From positions 4,836,001 through 4,900,000 of the forward strand of contig OZ241901.1 of NCBI GenBank assembly GCA_965202895.1: a DNA stretch of 64,000 nucleotides. The letters run 5' to 3'. The stretch's first letter is position 1. Each line of letters begins with the position of its first letter. This DNA is from JAJDXW01 sp965202895. Its GTDB lineage: Bacteria; Pseudomonadota; Gammaproteobacteria; HK1. A program made the position numbers and the translations under genes. Below the pieces are notes generated by a model that saw only the letters and a list, made by a program, of their open reading frames with translations, did not search any database and had not been told where the DNA came from. This document shows positions 19,330 to 27,960 of the stretch, piece by piece.

Positions 19330-19627
19330 AGGCATGTGCGCGGTGGGGTTTTCGCCGGACATGCCTCTCGCGAACGCTCTTGGGCACGGCGTCCTGGGAA
19401 CGCTTGTGCCCCGGCCGCATTGATCGGCGGCGGCCTCGCCGTCCCATTTGCGGGCGGGACACCCGCGTCTGGAAGACGCGCCGTTCCCGGGACGCCGTGC
19501 CCGCGCATGTGGCTCCGTGGGGTGAAATCCGCCGAAGTGCCCCTCGAACCGACTCCAAACCACGGAACAACGCCGTCTGCGTGGGGGTAAAAGGTATCTC
19601 GCCCCCCTCTCTACACCCTTAATATAA
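19330..19627 (+). repeat. Repeat A, copy 3 (core orientation b), interrupted by a MITE-like element
   Basis: Same orientation as copy 1 by its flanks (GAGGCATGTGCGCGG to TCTACACCC), but the core reads ATTGATC to CCATTT, the reverse of copy 1. The arm hairpin GCGTCTGGAAGACGC is present. The last roughly 30 bp of the family consensus are replaced by the inverted-repeat element starting at about 19617. Confidence 0.85.
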
Positions 19628-19812
19628 GGGGCTTATATCGAAAGTTACCCCGGTGTAGTGGAGTCCCTATTCGGCTGCGCGATTGGGCGATTTCGACGGA
19701 TTCGGTGGGATCGGCTCTCAGGGGGCGCGCGGGACGTGTGGGGCGGAGTCCCTATTTTCCGCGCTATCGGCAGCTCCGGAGTAACTTTCGATATAAGCCC
19801 CCTTGTATAAGG
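19617..19812. mobile_element. MITE-like element with 21-bp perfect terminal inverted repeats
   Basis: GGGGCTTATATCGAAAGTTAC (19628-19648) recurs as its exact reverse complement at 19781-19801. An imperfect extension outward (CCTTAATATAAG against CCTTATACAAG) takes the arms to about 32 bp. Inside, GGAGTCCCTATT occurs twice in direct orientation (about 19660 and 19745). There is no transposase gene. It has inserted into the end of repeat A copy 3, so it is younger than that copy. Confidence 0.7.
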
Positions 19813-20132
19813 CGCGTCTGGGTCTGGCCCCCGCGGGCTGGCTGGAAGGCCCGGGGGCGCTCCGCTGGCGCCCCGGGGCGCACCTCGGCACGACCCGGAC
19901 CCGCACCCGCGGACCGGCGTGGCTCGCCGTCGCGCAGTCCGACCGGGCCGGGGTGCTGAGCTTCACGAGCCGCGCCCGGGTGCGGGGGCTCCCGCGCACG
20001 GTGCACCACTTCGGCGCGGGCCTGGTCACGAAGGGCTCGGACACCTGGAGCTTCCAGGCGGGCTACGCCGGGATGGAGGTGGACGGCGAGACCGTCCATG
20101 CGGCGGTGGCCGGGCTCGAGGTGCGCTTCTGA
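19803..20132 (+). pseudogene. Autotransporter barrel C-terminal fragment
   Basis: About 105 codons read as an outer-membrane barrel end. The fragment has alternating strand pattern and phrases such as WRPGAHLGTTRTRTRGPAW and GAGLVTKGSDTWSFQAGY, and ends AAVAGLEVRF with terminal Phe. The upstream part is cut off by the MITE-like element. It is not closely related to the barrels of autotransporters 1 and 2 (which end LNVRF/Y), so it comes from a third gene. Confidence 0.6.
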
Positions 20133-20208
20133 CCGGCCCTCGGCAACCGGGGGAAGCTCCCGCGAGCCTGAGCCGCAGAGCCCCGCAGGACACGCGGACG
20201 GGGCGGCG

Positions 20209-20361
20209 GCGCCAGCCCTGACGCCAGACCAGGTGAGCGAGGCGCATGGGCTGCACGCCGAAGAGGGGACAACGGCGCTCGAGCTCGCGGCGCGGTACGG
20301 GGTCGGGAGGGAGACCATGCGCCGGCTGATCAAGGGCCTGATCTACCGGGACGTGGAATGA
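20209..20361 (+). pseudogene. Resolvase/invertase-type helix-turn-helix fragment
   Basis: The reading LTPDQVSEAHGLHAEEGTTA, ELAARYGVGRETMRRLIKGL resembles the C-terminal DNA-binding HTH of serine recombinases (a Hin-like HTH). It ends RDVE and is followed at once by a hairpin. No catalytic N-terminal domain is present upstream, so it is a remnant or a very small HTH protein. Confidence 0.45.
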
Positions 20362-20364
20362 GGC

Positions 20365-20384
20365 AGCCCCACACGTGCGGGGCT
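20365..20384 (+). terminator. Hairpin after the HTH fragment
   Basis: AGCCCC (20365-20370) pairs with GGGGCT (20379-20384) over an 8-nt loop, directly behind the TGA of the HTH fragment. The U-run is missing. Confidence 0.35.
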
Positions 20385-20477
20385 CCCCGCACCGGCCGCG
20401 ATGCACTCTTGCCCCCAAAGGGTTCCCGGGGCGCGCGAGGATAGGCCCACCGATGGCCGGCGCTTGCCGGGGGGAGG

Positions 20478-20612
20478 AGTTATCCACAGAAAGTGGCAAC
20501 ATTGCCACTTTCTCCCGGCGCCGCCGAGGCCGAGGCAGCCTCCAGAGGCGGCCCCGACCGAGGCGGGCCGGCCGCCGGTGAAAGGTCCCACGTGGGCCCT
20601 TTCCTGTGGACG
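20478..20612. other. Two facing palindromes with CCACAG boxes, one containing a perfect DnaA box
   Basis: At 20480-20488 stands TTATCCACA, the consensus DnaA box. It leads into the perfect palindrome AGAAAGTGGCAA-CA-TTGCCACTTTCT. About 80 bp further, read on the minus strand, GTCCACAGGAAAGGGCCC leads into GGGCCCACGTGGGACC-like symmetry. The two halves face each other like ends of a small element or paired protein-binding sites. The roughly 250 bp after it, up to the next small gene, show nothing recognisable. Confidence 0.4.
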
Positions 20613-20859
20613 ACTCGGCGAGCTGCCGGGGTCGGTCTCGCCGCGCCCCGCTCCACCAACACGGGAGGGACCTGATCGAGAAGGCGTTCGAGACGGCGCC
20701 CGTCCGAGCCTCCCCTCCCGGCACGCGGGAGGAGGGCGCCAGAGGTCGGCGTCTGGCAGAGTCTGGCGGTGTCCGGGCGTCTATGCGAGGATCCCGGCGA
20801 ACGCATTCGCCCGCGCGCGCCTCGCGCATCGAACGCCGACCCGCCCCCGGAGCCCCGCC

Positions 20860-21135
20860 ATGACCGAGTACGAGGCCGCGACCCTCGCCGTGCGCACCGC
20901 GAGCCTGTGGGCCGCCTACGGACAGGTCGGCGCGACCCTCGCCATCGGCGCCGGACAGATCGCCGTCGTCTGGTTCGGGATCCGCGCCATGCAGCGCGCC
21001 TCGGACCAGCGCAGCCGCGACGCACGCGACGAGGCCCGCCGCTTGGCCGAGGCGGACGAGCGCCGGCACGACGAGTCGATGATCGCCCTTCGCGAGCTCA
21101 TCGCCCGCACCGCGGCGCCCGGGGCCGGCGACTGA
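20860..21135 (+). CDS. Small single-pass membrane protein with charged coiled-coil tail
   Basis: The product has 91 residues and starts at ATG 20860 behind GGAG. After MTEYEAATLAVRTASLWAAY comes one hydrophobic segment (about 21-42, VGATLAIGAGQIAVVWFGI). A highly charged helical tail follows (RSRDARDEARRLAEADERRHDESM). Small proteins of this plan are common hypothetical genes in proteobacteria. I recognise the pattern but no function. It stands alone between remnants, which leaves open a link to a lost mobile element. Confidence 0.6.
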   Translation: MTEYEAATLAVRTASLWAAYGQVGATLAIGAGQIAVVWFGIRAMQRASDQRSRDARDEARRLAEADERRHDESMIALRELIARTAAPGAGD

Positions 21136-21389
21136 CCGCGCCTTGCGGCGGTCGCCAGGAACCCCTCCGGGCCAAGCCGCGCCGAGCCGGACATGCCGTG
21201 CCTCGTCCTGTCGGGCCGAGCCGGGCCGCGGGGCGCCCCACACCTTCGCGGGCCGGAGGGCAGCCCGGGCGAAGGGGCGTGCGGGGATCCTTGCGGCGCA
21301 GGGGCATGAGCCCCCCGACATCCAGACGAGGAGTGGACTTACCCCGGTCTGGTGGACGGTTGATTGTTTTCGCCCCTGTTGTTGTGATG

Positions 21390-21540
21390 GGCGAGCACCG
21401 GTGAGGTTGGTGACGATGAAGCGCAGGTTGCGTCCCATCGCGGTGTGTTCGATGCGGGCGATGACCCGCCGGCGACGCCTCCAGGTCCGCGCCGCATACT
21501 TGGCGCCCCCCCATGAGAAGAAACCGGCCCGCCGGAGAAG
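21390..21540 (-). pseudogene. IS1380-type transposase C-terminal fragment
   Basis: The minus strand reads KYAARTWRRRRRVIARIEHT and then RFIVTNLTG, matching the conserved stretch of IS1380-family transposases in which an Arg-rich VIAR-E segment precedes RFVVTNL. The N-terminal catalytic part and the end of the gene are absent. The stretch 21136-21390 shows nothing else. Confidence 0.5.
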
Positions 21541-21676
21541 TCCGCCCGCACCCGGCGCCGACGGCAGCAGTCGTGGCTGGAAGCGGCGCCCGTAGCCGGC
21601 GCGCGCTCGACATGACCTTTCCGGCGCCGAGCGGGCGTCCGCCCCCCGTACCTCTTGCAAGCCGGCCCGGCACTCC

Positions 21677-21699
21677 GCCCCGCCCGTCTCCGGCGGGGC
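21677..21699 (-). terminator. Hairpin ending autotransporter 2
   Basis: GCCCCGCC (21677-21684) pairs perfectly with GGCGGGGC (21692-21699), 14 bases beyond the autotransporter 2 stop. The matching position behind autotransporter 1 carries a weaker version. Confidence 0.45.
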
Positions 21700-21712
21700 T
21701 CCGCTGCTTCGC

Positions 21713-24700
21713 TCAGTAGCGCACGTTCAGGCTCACCCCGCCGCCGAGCTCGCGGCTGCCGCCGCTCGTCGCGTAGCTCATCCCGCCCTGCACCGTGTAC
21801 CGCCCGTCGTCCCAGGTATGGGAGCCGTTCAGGCCCAGACGTAGCCACGTCGCCTCGGCCTTCGACTTCAGCTCCGTCCCCGACACTACGACCTTCCTCT
21901 CGTCCGAGAACTCGTGCTCCACGTCCACCGAGCCGAACACCCGGTTCCCCCGAGCCCCGTCCGGCGCCGTCTCGACCACCACCCCCGCGCGGCCCTTCAG
22001 GCTTCGCCCGTCCTCCAGGGAGACCCGCGTGCCCGCCGCGTCCGTGAAGTCGTTCACCGAGACCCGGGAATGCGCCAGCCGCGCCCGCGGCGTGAGCATC
22101 ACACGACCGGCCTCCATCCGCCGGCCCACCTCCAGCCCCAACGCATGGCCGAGCCCCGACACGTCCGTCTTCAACACCCCGCGGCTCGCCGACCGGAGAT
22201 CGGCCCCGTACCACGTCACCTCCGCCTGCACGTCCACGTACACGCCCGCATCCCCGGCCCAGGTCCCGGACACCCCCACCCCGTTGCCGGACAGGTCGAT
22301 CTCACCCCCGTTCGGCGCCTCCGCCGACCCCCACCGGTGATGGAAGGAGACGCCGAACAGGCCGGATTCGCCCACCGTGGCGTCCACCCCCGCCTTGAGG
22401 CCGTGGCGGCGATGGTCGTACTCCAAGCCCTCCGTCGTCGACTCGTCCGCCTTCCACTTGCCGCGGAACGCCTCCACGCGAGCCCAGCCCGCTCCGTTCG
22501 CCGTCCGCGGCGCGGCCATCCGGTCCCGGAACTCCGGCAGGCGGTTCAGCCCCAGCAGCACCGAGGGCAGCGCCTCATAGACCTTCGAGCGCGGCGCGTA
22601 GCCCTGAGCCAGCCGCACACCGTCCCCGTCGGCGACGACGCCCACGTCGAAGGCGCCGACCGGCGTCGAGCGCCCGGGCTCCGAGAGGTCGATACTGCTA
22701 CCGTCCGCAGAGACGTACCGCACCTCCAGCGCGCCGGCGGCCCGTATGGCGCCCCGGATCCGGTCGCGGACCTGCTCCGTCGTCTCCCCGGGGGCTTGCC
22801 GGATCTCCACCCCCAGCTCGCCTCGTGCGCTCGTGATGGCCTGATCCTCGATGCCCGAGATCCGGCTGTTCGGCCCGACCACCACCATCCCGCCGCCGTC
22901 GAGCCGCACGCGCCCGGCCGTGCCGGTCACCGTCACCTCGCTGCCCTCGGCGGACAGGTCGATGCTTCCCGTCACCGTGCCGCCGGCTTCCACGGTGACC
23001 GTCGCGGGGCGTTCGCCGACGTCGACGACGTCCCCCTCGATCCTGCCGGCCGACACCACGCGCAGAGCGCCGCCCGCGTTGCGCACGGCAACCCCTTCGA
23101 TACCGGTGAGCCGGCCGGTCCGGGTCACCGTCACCATGCCCTCGTTGTCGAAGCGCACCTGCCCGGCCGTGCCGGCCACCGTCACCGTACTCGCGGCCAG
23201 ATGGATGGCCCCCTTCACCGTGCCCCCGTCGGAGACGGTGACCGTGTGCTCGCCCGCCCCCAGGCCGAGAACGTCCCCGGTGACCGTGCCCGATATCGTC
23301 GCATCCAGGTCGCCGGCGCCCAGGGCACGGACGTCCCCGGTGACCCTTCCCGCCACGGTGAGGTCCAGGTCGCCCGCCTCGCTGCGCAGCGCTTCGGTCC
23401 CGCCCTCGACTTCGACGCCCGTGAGGCTACCGGTCCGGGCCACCGTCACCGTGGCGCCGCCGCTGTAGAGCAGCCGCCCGATGCTGCCCACCACCGTCGA
23501 CAGGCCGACCGGGTCGCGCACCGTGCCGGTGACCGCCCCGCCTTCCCGCACGTTCAACCTCAGGGCGCCGCCGCCCCGGACCTGGACGTCGCCCTCCACC
23601 GTCCCGGCCACCGCCGCATGGAGGTCGCCCGCGCCGTCGGAGAGCACGCCCACGCCGGAGGTCGCGCCGATGCGCCCGGTCTTGCCGACCGTCAGCCGCC
23701 CGCCGCCGGCCATATGTACGCCCGCGCCGGTCCCGCCCGTCACGACGCCGTTCACGGTGACGCTCTGGGCGCGGAGGCCTCCCGTCCCGGCGCCCGCGCC
23801 GCGGACATGGATCCCGTGCGCGCCGCCCGCAACACTCGCGCCCTCGGCAACCGTCACCGCGATGGCGCCGTTGCTGTCGTGCGGCACCGCGTAGAGCGCC
23901 TCCACGCCGTTGCCCTCGGCGGCGATGGCGCCTCCGGTCACGTCCACCTGGATGTCGCCGGCGTTGTAGGTCGCCGCGAGCCGCCGGACCGTGCTCTTCC
24001 AGGTGGGCGTGTAGGCGGCGCCGGTCAGGGCGGTCAGCGCCGTTTCCAGCTCGCTGCCCGCGCCCTTCGTCAGGACGGCGTCCAGCACCGCCCGCTCCGC
24101 GTCCGAGAGCGCGTCGCCGGCGCGGACGTGATCGACGATCTCCGTAGACGAGGAAGGGCGCCCTGTAGGCGAGGAAGGGCGCGTAGTATGGGAGAGCGCC
24201 ATAGCGCGCACACCCGCCCGCGAAAGGCCCAGGATCTCCTCGGCCGCCCGCTGCGCCAGCGGGCCGTCGCCGGTCGGCGCGGCGGACGATGCCGCGCGCT
24301 TCCGCAGAAGGTTCTGCGCCTCCGCCTTCCACGCGGCGTCGTAAGAGGCCGGAAGCGCCGCCAGCGCCTTCGTCAGCCCGTCCGAATCCCCCGCCACGAT
24401 CTCCGAGAGGACCGCCTGCTCGCCGGTCGACAGCGTCTCGTCGGCGCCCGTAATCCTGGCCCGGATGAAGGCGTCGGTCACCGACGCGCCGACCGTGACG
24501 TCGCCGCTCGAGGTGACGTGGATCATCGGCGCGGTGCGGGCCGCGTCGTCCGCCGTCCGCGCGCCGCGGCCCTTCGTGTGGCCGCTCGACCGCGCGGCCC
24601 AGGCGAGAACGCCGACATCCCGCGCCTCCACCGCGCCTTCGTGCGTCACGACGATGCGCCCCGCCGCGCTCGCGTCGTTCGTCAGACGCCCCTCCATGCC

Positions 24701-26059
24701 GACGGCGAACGGCGCCGCGATCTCCGCCGCCGCCCGCGTCCTCACGGCAGCGGATCCCCAGCCCTCGTGGACTCCCAGGAGACCTCTCGTGATCAGACCA
24801 TCCACGGACGTGTTCAGACCCTCCGCGGAGACGGCGCCCGCCACGTCGATGGAAAGCCCCTCCGTGTTCGCGCTGTCCCCGGTCAACCCGGACGAATAGA
24901 CGACGTAGGCGCCGCTGGCGCCGTCGCCCGCCGTCGTGATGGTCCCGCCGGTCATCTCGATGGAGCCCGCTCCGGCCGGCCCACCCTTGACGACGAACAT
25001 CCCGTAGGCGCCCGCCCCCGCCGTCTCGACGGCGCCGCCCGTCATGCGCACCGAGACGTCGCCGCGCGTATAGCTGCTCTGGGCTCTGATCCCGTGGGAG
25101 TAGTAGTTGACGTTGGAAAAGGTGTGGATCCCGCCCCGCGTGCGGATCGTGCCGCCTTCCAGGACGATGGACGTCGTTCCGGGGCCCGACTCCGTATCTG
25201 AATATGAATCGGCATGGAGACCCAGGGCCCCGGCCCCCGTCGTCTCGACCAGGCCGTCGCGCATCGTGATCGCGGCGGCGCCCGCGATGTTGACGATGCT
25301 GACGCCGTGGCCCAGGGCGCCTGTCGTCCTGACCGCCGAGCTCGCGTGCGAGACGGTGACGGCTACGTTGCCCGCCGTGGCGGCGTTGCTCCGCCCGGCG
25401 TCGATACCGATGCCTGTCGTCGCGATGGAGCCGCCGGTCAGGCCGATGGCGAGATCGCCGGTCCCGGAGTGGACGGCGATGAGGCCGCCCACGCCCGCCC
25501 CCGTCGCCTCGAGGGTGGCGCCCGCCGTCATGTTGACGGTTACGTTGCCCGTCCCTCCGTGTGCGCCCAGAACGACGCCGCCCGTCCCCCCCGTTCTCGA
25601 CAGGGAGCCGCCGGTCACGTCGATGCGGACGTTGCCCGTCCCGCTCGCACGTCTGGCCCGGATGGCATAGGCGTTCGAACCCCTCGTCTCGACGGAGCCG
25701 CCGCTCATGCCGATGACCATGGCGCCGCCGGTCGCCCCGGCGTGCCGGGCATACAGGCCGTGGCCGGCGGTCCCCGTGGTGACGACGCTTCCGGCCGTCA
25801 TGCGAAGCTCGACATCGCCGGAACCGCTGTGACTGCCCCCGACGGCCACCACGTTGGCGGTCGCATGGTTGATGCCGAGTTTCCCCGGATTGACGAGGAT
25901 GTCCGCCGAGCTGCCGGCGCCTTCGGTGCAGGCGATGATCCCGCTGCCGGTGTGCGAACCGCCGCGGCACACGTTCTGCGCCGCCGCCTCCCCGGCGCAG
26001 AAGACGAGTGCGAGAAGCAGCCCCGGCGCAAGCGCGGCGGCCCGCGTCCGAGTGCTCAT
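21713..26059 (-). CDS. Autotransporter adhesin 2, intact paralogue
   Basis: This type V secreted surface protein of 1,448 residues has an open frame throughout. The signal peptide (1-27, ending AGEAAAQ) is followed by a beta-helical passenger full of MTGGS/GGSV repeats (residues about 30-560). A shared helical segment comes next (EILGLSRAGVRAMALSH; IVDHVRAGDALSDAERA; LTKGAGSELETALTALTG). Then come Gly/Val/Thr-rich repeats and the barrel ending GGGVSLNVRY. Barrel, mid-segment, signal peptide and leader are near-identical to autotransporter 1, while the outer passenger differs. Against paralogue 1 it has a 14-residue insertion (RPSSPTGRPSSSTE) made of a duplicated roughly 20-bp unit at about 24145-24190. 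It lacks the 249-bp tandem array. A function in adhesion is inferred. Confidence 0.9.
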   Translation of the reverse strand: MSTRTRAAALAPGLLLALVFCAGEAAAQNVCRGGSHTGSGIIACTEGAGSSADILVNPGKLGINHATANVVAVGGSHSGSGDVELRMTAGSVVTTGTAGHGLYARHAGATGGAMVIGMSGGSVETRGSNAYAIRARRASGTGNVRIDVTGGSLSRTGGTGGVVLGAHGGTGNVTVNMTAGATLEATGAGVGGLIAVHSGTGDLAIGLTGGSIATTGIGIDAGRSNAATAGNVAVTVSHASSAVRTTGALGHGVSIVNIAGAAAITMRDGLVETTGAGALGLHADSYSDTESGPGTTSIVLEGGTIRTRGGIHTFSNVNYYSHGIRAQSSYTRGDVSVRMTGGAVETAGAGAYGMFVVKGGPAGAGSIEMTGGTITTAGDGASGAYVVYSSGLTGDSANTEGLSIDVAGAVSAEGLNTSVDGLITRGLLGVHEGWGSAAVRTRAAAEIAAPFAVGMEGRLTNDASAAGRIVVTHEGAVEARDVGVLAWAARSSGHTKGRGARTADDAARTAPMIHVTSSGDVTVGASVTDAFIRARITGADETLSTGEQAVLSEIVAGDSDGLTKALAALPASYDAAWKAEAQNLLRKRAASSAAPTGDGPLAQRAAEEILGLSRAGVRAMALSHTTRPSSPTGRPSSSTEIVDHVRAGDALSDAERAVLDAVLTKGAGSELETALTALTGAAYTPTWKSTVRRLAATYNAGDIQVDVTGGAIAAEGNGVEALYAVPHDSNGAIAVTVAEGASVAGGAHGIHVRGAGAGTGGLRAQSVTVNGVVTGGTGAGVHMAGGGRLTVGKTGRIGATSGVGVLSDGAGDLHAAVAGTVEGDVQVRGGGALRLNVREGGAVTGTVRDPVGLSTVVGSIGRLLYSGGATVTVARTGSLTGVEVEGGTEALRSEAGDLDLTVAGRVTGDVRALGAGDLDATISGTVTGDVLGLGAGEHTVTVSDGGTVKGAIHLAASTVTVAGTAGQVRFDNEGMVTVTRTGRLTGIEGVAVRNAGGALRVVSAGRIEGDVVDVGERPATVTVEAGGTVTGSIDLSAEGSEVTVTGTAGRVRLDGGGMVVVGPNSRISGIEDQAITSARGELGVEIRQAPGETTEQVRDRIRGAIRAAGALEVRYVSADGSSIDLSEPGRSTPVGAFDVGVVADGDGVRLAQGYAPRSKVYEALPSVLLGLNRLPEFRDRMAAPRTANGAGWARVEAFRGKWKADESTTEGLEYDHRRHGLKAGVDATVGESGLFGVSFHHRWGSAEAPNGGEIDLSGNGVGVSGTWAGDAGVYVDVQAEVTWYGADLRSASRGVLKTDVSGLGHALGLEVGRRMEAGRVMLTPRARLAHSRVSVNDFTDAAGTRVSLEDGRSLKGRAGVVVETAPDGARGNRVFGSVDVEHEFSDERKVVVSGTELKSKAEATWLRLGLNGSHTWDDGRYTVQGGMSYATSGGSRELGGGVSLNVRY

Positions 26060-26180
26060 GACGCGCTCCTCAAGCCTGTGCGGGGGGGGGGGGGTCGAGA
26101 CGAATGGTCGGGCGTTCCATCGGCTTCTCTCCTCCGACTGAAGGGGATTCGTCAGGGCGGCGGGAGTCCCGGCCTCGCTT
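26060..26180 (-). promoter_or_regulatory. Autotransporter 2 leader with a G13 (C13 on coding strand) tract
   Basis: The leader is almost identical to that of autotransporter 1 (same ribosome site and same CTTGAGGAGCGCGTC before ATG), but the homopolymer at 26082-26094 is 13 long instead of 9. The tract begins about 22 bases before the start codon. Length difference between two otherwise matching leaders is direct evidence that the tract changes length. Confidence 0.6.
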
Positions 26181-26318
26181 CACCCGGCCCGCCCGGATAT
26201 CGCATGAAGGAGTACCGTCTGGCCCCATGATTCGGTTATTCAGTGATTCGAGCTGGATATGACCGGGAGCCGGACGGTGACTAAATGGGACCACGGGTCG
26301 ATGACGTTTTCAAGCTGA

Positions 26319-26345
26319 GGCATGTGCGCGGTGGGGTTTTCGGGG
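26319..26345 (+). repeat. Repeat A, left-end fragment
   Basis: Only GAGGCATGTGCGCGGTGGGGTTTTCGG, the first 27 bp of repeat A, is present. The sequence beyond is unrelated. Confidence 0.65.
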
Positions 26346-26509
26346 CTGTCCAGGGGACGCAGGACGGTCGGGCCGGGGGCGCGAGGCGGTGCGACGGGGC
26401 GGGATCGAGCCCGAAGAGGGGCCGCAGACCCCGCATCGGGCCTTCGTACAAAGGCAAAATGCGCCGGTGCGCACGACGCGCACGAACCGGGGCTGTCGGC
26501 AACAGATGG

Positions 26510-26645
26510 ACCTGTCCGGTTTCGTAGCACAAGGGTCGTGGTGAGGCGTGCCATGTCCTGGCAGGCGCAGATGCGCCGGAAGCGGCGCTCGGCATCAAGC
26601 AACGCGGCACCGACCCACTGCCGGATCGTCTCCCCGCCTCGCCAT
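26510..26645 (-). pseudogene. Possible transposase C-terminal remnant
   Basis: The minus strand reads ETIRQWVGAALLDAERRFRR and then CQDMARLTTTLVLRN, reminiscent of the C-terminal end of several insertion-sequence transposases (AEK-F-R-I-G-RDMP-L pattern). No other part of a transposase is found. The rest of 26180-27000 shows no gene or recognisable element apart from the repeat A fragment. Confidence 0.35.
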
Positions 26646-27022
26646 CGGCTCGACTGCACCGGGAGAGGCCCCGCCCCTGCCGAACCGGCTGGCGGACCTG
26701 GCGCCCCCGCCGTGCGCGGAATCGGCCCGGTCTCCGGCCTCCGTGTAAGCCGGTCTCCAGGTCCTTTCCGATACGAAACGTTCCGCGTCGACCTCGACTG
26801 CTTCGACCACCGGGCGGGATGGACGATGACGAACGGCCGATTTCGCGGCCCCTCGTTTCGACGCCGGCTCTCCGGGCCACCGTCCCGGCCGCGCCGCCCG
26901 CCCGGCGGGATCGGGCCGCCGCCCCGAATTCCATGCGGCCGCCGCGAATTCCATGCGGTGCGCTCCCACGCGCCCGCTCTACGTGCGAACATGGGGCGGG
27001 TGCGAACGAGGGGGGGCCTGCG

Positions 27023-27787
27023 ATGGCCATGACCATACCGAAGGGTCTGCTCGACGGACACGTCGCGGTGGTGACCGGGGGCGGCTCGGGAATAGGGCGC
27101 GGCACGGCGCTCGCGATGGCCGAAGCGGGCGCGCGCATCGCGGTCGTGGACCGGAACGAAGAGGGGGCGAACGAGACCGCATCGCGCATCGGAAACGCGG
27201 CGAGCGCCTACCGCACCGACGTGACCGGCGCCGCCGCCTGCCGGGAGCTCGCGGGACGGGTCGCGGCCGACTTCGGGCCGGCATCCATCCTGTTCAACAA
27301 CGCAGGGGTAGTGCGGCGCGCGAAGATCGACTCCCCGACCGCGGCCGAAGACTGGCGGGACACCATCGACGTCAACGTCAACAGCCTGTTCAACGTCACC
27401 CACGCCTTTCTCGACCAGCTCAAGGAGACGCGCGGCCGCATCGTCAGCACGGGCTCGCTCCAGTCGTTCGTGCACACCCCGAACTCGGTGGTCTACACCA
27501 CTTCCAAGGGGGCGGTGAAGAACTTCACCGCCGGCTTGGCGGCCGAGCTCGCCCCGCACGGGATCCGGGTGAACGCGGTCGCCCCCGGCCTCATCTTCAC
27601 CCCCCTCAACGAGGAGGGCATCCAGAAGAACCCGGAGCTGCTCGCGCGCTTCATGCAGCACATCCCGATGGGCCGCCACGGGACCCCGGAGGACGTCGCG
27701 GGCACGGTCCTGTTCCTCGTCTCCGACCTCGCGCAGTACGTGACCGGGGTCACCCTGGCGGTGGACGGCGGCTACCTGACGGTCTGA
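27023..27787 (+). CDS. Short-chain dehydrogenase/reductase (classical SDR)
   Basis: This is an NAD(P)-dependent oxidoreductase of 254 residues. The Rossmann motif is TGGGSGIG (about 20-27). Asp in VVDRN at the end of strand 2 suggests NAD preference. NNAGV, the catalytic Ser in VSTGSLQS, YTTSK (Tyr/Lys pair) and the C-terminal VDGGYLTV are all in place. The ATG at 27023 is preceded by GAGGGGG. It is followed by the MttB-like gene after 173 bp and may share its pathway. The substrate cannot be read from sequence. Confidence 0.9.
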   Translation: MAMTIPKGLLDGHVAVVTGGGSGIGRGTALAMAEAGARIAVVDRNEEGANETASRIGNAASAYRTDVTGAAACRELAGRVAADFGPASILFNNAGVVRRAKIDSPTAAEDWRDTIDVNVNSLFNVTHAFLDQLKETRGRIVSTGSLQSFVHTPNSVVYTTSKGAVKNFTAGLAAELAPHGIRVNAVAPGLIFTPLNEEGIQKNPELLARFMQHIPMGRHGTPEDVAGTVLFLVSDLAQYVTGVTLAVDGGYLTV

Positions 27788-27960
27788 TCTCCCGTGACCA
27801 TCATGCGATGCCGGGCGCGGCCGTCGAGGCGGCGGGCGCCGCGCGGCTCCCGGCGGCTTCCGGGGTCCGCGGGCCGGGCGCCGGCAAGGTGGTCGGGCCC
27901 GGCGGCCCGGGAAGACGGCCCGGGGAAGCGGCCGCGGGGCCGGGACCGGAGTCGGCCGGG

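Noticed and set aside
20480..20488. Chromosomal replication origin signalled by a DnaA box
   Set aside because: Only one perfect box, no AT-rich unwinding region and no dnaA, dnaN or gidA neighbours.
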